Assembly: GCA_949841235.1 (NCBI GenBank)
Contig: CATKZA010000052.1
Location: 1 to 8,389 of the forward strand
DNA: 8,389 nucleotides
Direction of reading: 5' to 3'
Source: an uncultured Clostridiaceae bacterium
GTDB taxonomy: Bacteria > Bacillota > Clostridia > Lachnospirales > Lachnospiraceae
Shown: positions 6,717 through 8,389 of the stretch, piece by piece
Layout of the letters: every line of letters begins with the position of its first letter
Position numbering within the stretch: position 1 is the first letter of the stretch
Made by a program: the position numbers and the translations under genes
Notes under the pieces: generated by a model
What the model was told of the DNA's origin: nothing
Databases searched by the model: none
What the model saw: the letters and a program-made list of their open reading frames with translations, nothing else

Positions 6717-6799
6717 ATTTCTTGCTATAGTTCCAGACTATTTGGGTCATGGACTACGCTTTTCTCTATATAGTATAGTACACGAAAGAATCCTGCTTG

Positions 6800-6829
6800 A
6801 CCATAGCACAAATAGCCAAAGAAATTCAA
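6800..6829 (-). promoter_or_regulatory. Candidate promoter for the ugpC-type ATPase gene
   Basis: Minus strand: -35 TTGAAT (6824-6829), 18-nt spacer, -10 TATGGT (6800-6805) with TGC before it (extended -10). A competing -10, TATACT (6772-6777), has no good -35. The predicted leader is about 130 nt and contains the two dyads at 6697-6741. Moderate match only. Confidence 0.4.
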
Positions 6830-6901
6830 TTCTTTTTGTGCAAACCGTATAGAGAAAAATATTTTCGTTCAATTCTTCCAATGAACTCTCAAATTATCCA
6901 G

Positions 6902-6924
6902 AAAAAAACTGTAGAAAACCTACA
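6902..6924 (-). terminator. Weak intrinsic terminator after yitT
   Basis: TGTAG / CTACA arms (6920-6924 and 6910-6914) with a 5-nt loop, followed by G and seven T's on the minus strand (6908-6902). It lies 55 nt after the YitT stop. The stem is short, but the T-tract and position fit termination. A longer alternative pairing (CAGAAAAA with TTTTTCTG) encloses it. Confidence 0.55.
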
Positions 6925-6978
6925 AACATTTTTCTGTAGTAAAAAATCATTGTCACTATTCACAACAATTTGTCTTTT

Positions 6979-7833
6979 TCATTCAATTTTTTGGAATCCC
7001 TCGCCCATCACCTCACTGGCATCTTGAAGAATCAGAAAGGCTGTGGAATCAATCTGGCGCACCAGGCGGGTGATTTTCACCACTTCCCGCCTACCCACCA
7101 CGCAAAGAAGCACGTTCCGCTTTCGGCCGCTGTACATTCCTTTTCCAGATAAGCATGTCACGCCTCTGTCCAGTTCCTCCAGAATCTTGCGGCTAATCTC
7201 CTCATAACTATCCGAGACAATCCAGATCTGTTTCCCCACTTTCAAGCCAGACAAGATACTGTCCATCACCTTCGACGTGAGGAAAACCGCCAGTATGGCG
7301 TAAATGCTTGCAGATATGCCAAAGAGGAACATACCTGTGACAATAACGATTCCATCTATAAAAAACAGAATCGTAGGAGCGGATATCTCCTTCCGCCACT
7401 GGTGCAGGATAATGCCTAGGAGATCCGTCCCTCCTGTAGAGTAGCCTGTGGCAAATACAATGCCCAAACCCACCCCCGTCAGGACACCCCCGGTAACTGC
7501 TGCGAGAAAGTAATCTTTCTCCTGTAGCGCTACTACAGGCAGCGTTCCCAAAAACACGGTAAATATGATGTTCGCCATAAATGTGTATCCCAGGAACCGC
7601 TTTCCCTTCACGAAATATGCCAAAGCAAATATAGGTAAATTAATTGCAATATTGGACAGCCATACCGGAATGCCGCCAGGAACCATATCCGCCGTCAGTT
7701 CCTTGATAACGATGGCCAATCCCGAAATTCCTCCTGTTACCATTCCCATTGGCTCGTACACCAGATTCACTGCCAGAGCCATGCACAATGTTCCAAGAAA
7801 AATTTTCGCCGTATCCAACAAAAACTTCCCCAT
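6979..7833 (-). CDS. YitT family membrane protein (DUF161 + DUF2179)
   Basis: Integral membrane protein of 284 aa with the usual two-part build. Residues ~8-205 are a multi-pass membrane region of about five to six helices with the glycine-rich repeats TGGISGLA (~33-40) and STGGTDLLG (~132-140) typical of YitT. Residues ~208-278 are the cytoplasmic DUF2179 domain with RGVTCLSGKGMYSG and a VVGRRE stretch. The biochemical function of the family is not established; a transport role is only a guess. The ATG at 7833 has GGAGGAG just upstream. It starts 28 nt after the glycosyltransferase gene with no terminator between, so the two are probably co-transcribed. Stop is TGA. Confidence 0.92.
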   Translation of the reverse strand: MGKFLLDTAKIFLGTLCMALAVNLVYEPMGMVTGGISGLAIVIKELTADMVPGGIPVWLSNIAINLPIFALAYFVKGKRFLGYTFMANIIFTVFLGTLPVVALQEKDYFLAAVTGGVLTGVGLGIVFATGYSTGGTDLLGIILHQWRKEISAPTILFFIDGIVIVTGMFLFGISASIYAILAVFLTSKVMDSILSGLKVGKQIWIVSDSYEEISRKILEELDRGVTCLSGKGMYSGRKRNVLLCVVGRREVVKITRLVRQIDSTAFLILQDASEVMGEGFQKIE

Positions 7834-7861
7834 ATCTCCTCCTGACCGATGAAATTACCTG

Positions 7862-8389
7862 CTAATCACGATCCCCTCTTTTTTCTTCCGTCTGATTATT
7901 ATATTGCACAACTTTCTTGCGAAATATACGCGCCCGCAAACCTTTTTTTACAAATTGTTCTTTTACCATCTTCCGGTACAGTCCCCCCATGTGGAATTTT
8001 TCCACCCATTCCGGCGTCTTTTTCTGCTGAGAGAGAATCAATCCGGCCACACCACCGATAGCCACGCAAAGTTTGGCATTGAGGAGAGACACATGATCCA
8101 TAATCCATTGCTCCTGCACTCCCACATCCAAATCAACCAGCAAGAAATCCGGTACATGGCTGTTAATCTCATTTACGATGGCAACATCATCCACGCCGTC
8201 AGAATAAGTACAGAAACCCACTATCTTCAATTCAGGCTGCATTTCCTTGCAATATGACACAAGAAGTTCCACATCCAGGTCACTTTTCGAGACAATATAT
8301 ATTGTGCGATTCTCTCTTTTTAATTTTTCCAGAGCCAGCCCAAAACTGCGGCAACTCACCACCATATCTCCCGCTTCCAGCACTTCCTC
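7862..8389 (-). CDS. WecG/TagA/CpsF family glycosyltransferase, 5' end cut by window
   Basis: Family members transfer N-acetylmannosamine or a related sugar onto a lipid-linked acceptor during wall teichoic acid or polysaccharide synthesis at the inner face of the membrane. 175 C-terminal residues are visible; family proteins are ~240-250 aa, so roughly 65-75 are missing beyond the right edge. The frame is open to the edge (EEVLEAGDMVV), so the GTG at 8383 is probably internal. Recognisable blocks are PELKIVGF, then VPDFLLVDLDVGVQEQWI (the family usually reads GLGxPKQExW), then AIGGVAGL, TPEWVEKF and GGLYRKMVKE, with a basic C-terminal tail (RARIFRKK). The N-terminal catalytic Asp region lies outside the window. 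The sequence is a divergent member: the LGxPKQE stretch is altered. No teichoic-acid genes are visible nearby. Stop is TAG. Confidence 0.82.
   Translation of the reverse strand, partial: EEVLEAGDMVVSCRSFGLALEKLKRENRTIYIVSKSDLDVELLVSYCKEMQPELKIVGFCTYSDGVDDVAIVNEINSHVPDFLLVDLDVGVQEQWIMDHVSLLNAKLCVAIGGVAGLILSQQKKTPEWVEKFHMGGLYRKMVKEQFVKKGLRARIFRKKVVQYNNQTEEKRGDRD

Noticed and set aside
1..8389. CRISPR arrays, tRNA or rRNA genes, insertion sequences, phage genes
   Set aside because: No regularly spaced repeats, cloverleaf-like segments, transposase or phage protein signatures were seen on either strand.

Overview
The window looks like chromosomal DNA of a Clostridia-class Bacillota, most likely Lachnospiraceae. 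This rests on gene content and style: an FtsEX / coiled-coil M23 peptidase / S41 protease cluster, a CdaR-type regulator beside a MsmX/UgpC-type sugar ATPase, a YitT protein, and AGGAGG-type ribosome binding sites almost everywhere. Family placement is inferred by eye. All seven genes lie on the minus strand, so transcription runs from high to low coordinates.

Right end (8389-6979): the C-terminal three quarters of a WecG/TagA/CpsF-family glycosyltransferase, cut by the window edge, then 28 nt later a YitT-family membrane protein. The two look like one transcription unit that ends at a weak hairpin with a T7 tract (6902-6924). Middle (6978-4102): a 316-nt regulatory gap, then a ugpC/msmX-type ABC ATPase with no permease or binding protein nearby, which ends at a strong 12-bp-stem terminator (5480-5511). 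A 353-nt gap rich in short-loop inverted repeats follows. It holds a good promoter (TTTACA-N17-TAAAAT with an extended TG) for a CdaR/PucR-family regulator. That gene is followed by a GC-rich hairpin (4008-4047), which also lies in the leader of the next cluster.

Left part (3969-1): the cell-division and cell-wall cluster ftsE, ftsX, an M23 lipoprotein peptidase and an S41 C-terminal-processing protease (cut by the left edge). In known systems, FtsE hydrolyses ATP and FtsX passes the signal across the membrane to a coiled-coil partner that performs or activates peptidoglycan cleavage. Here the partner appears to be the M23 protein, whose zinc and catalytic residues are all present.

The most notable observation is that ftsE carries an in-frame TAG at 3556-3558, exactly where the leucine of the LSGG ABC signature should be. 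Every other motif and the reading frame are intact on both sides. Five other genes in the window end in TAG, so TAG is clearly a stop codon here. ftsE is therefore either freshly inactivated, a sequencing or assembly error, or read through locally.
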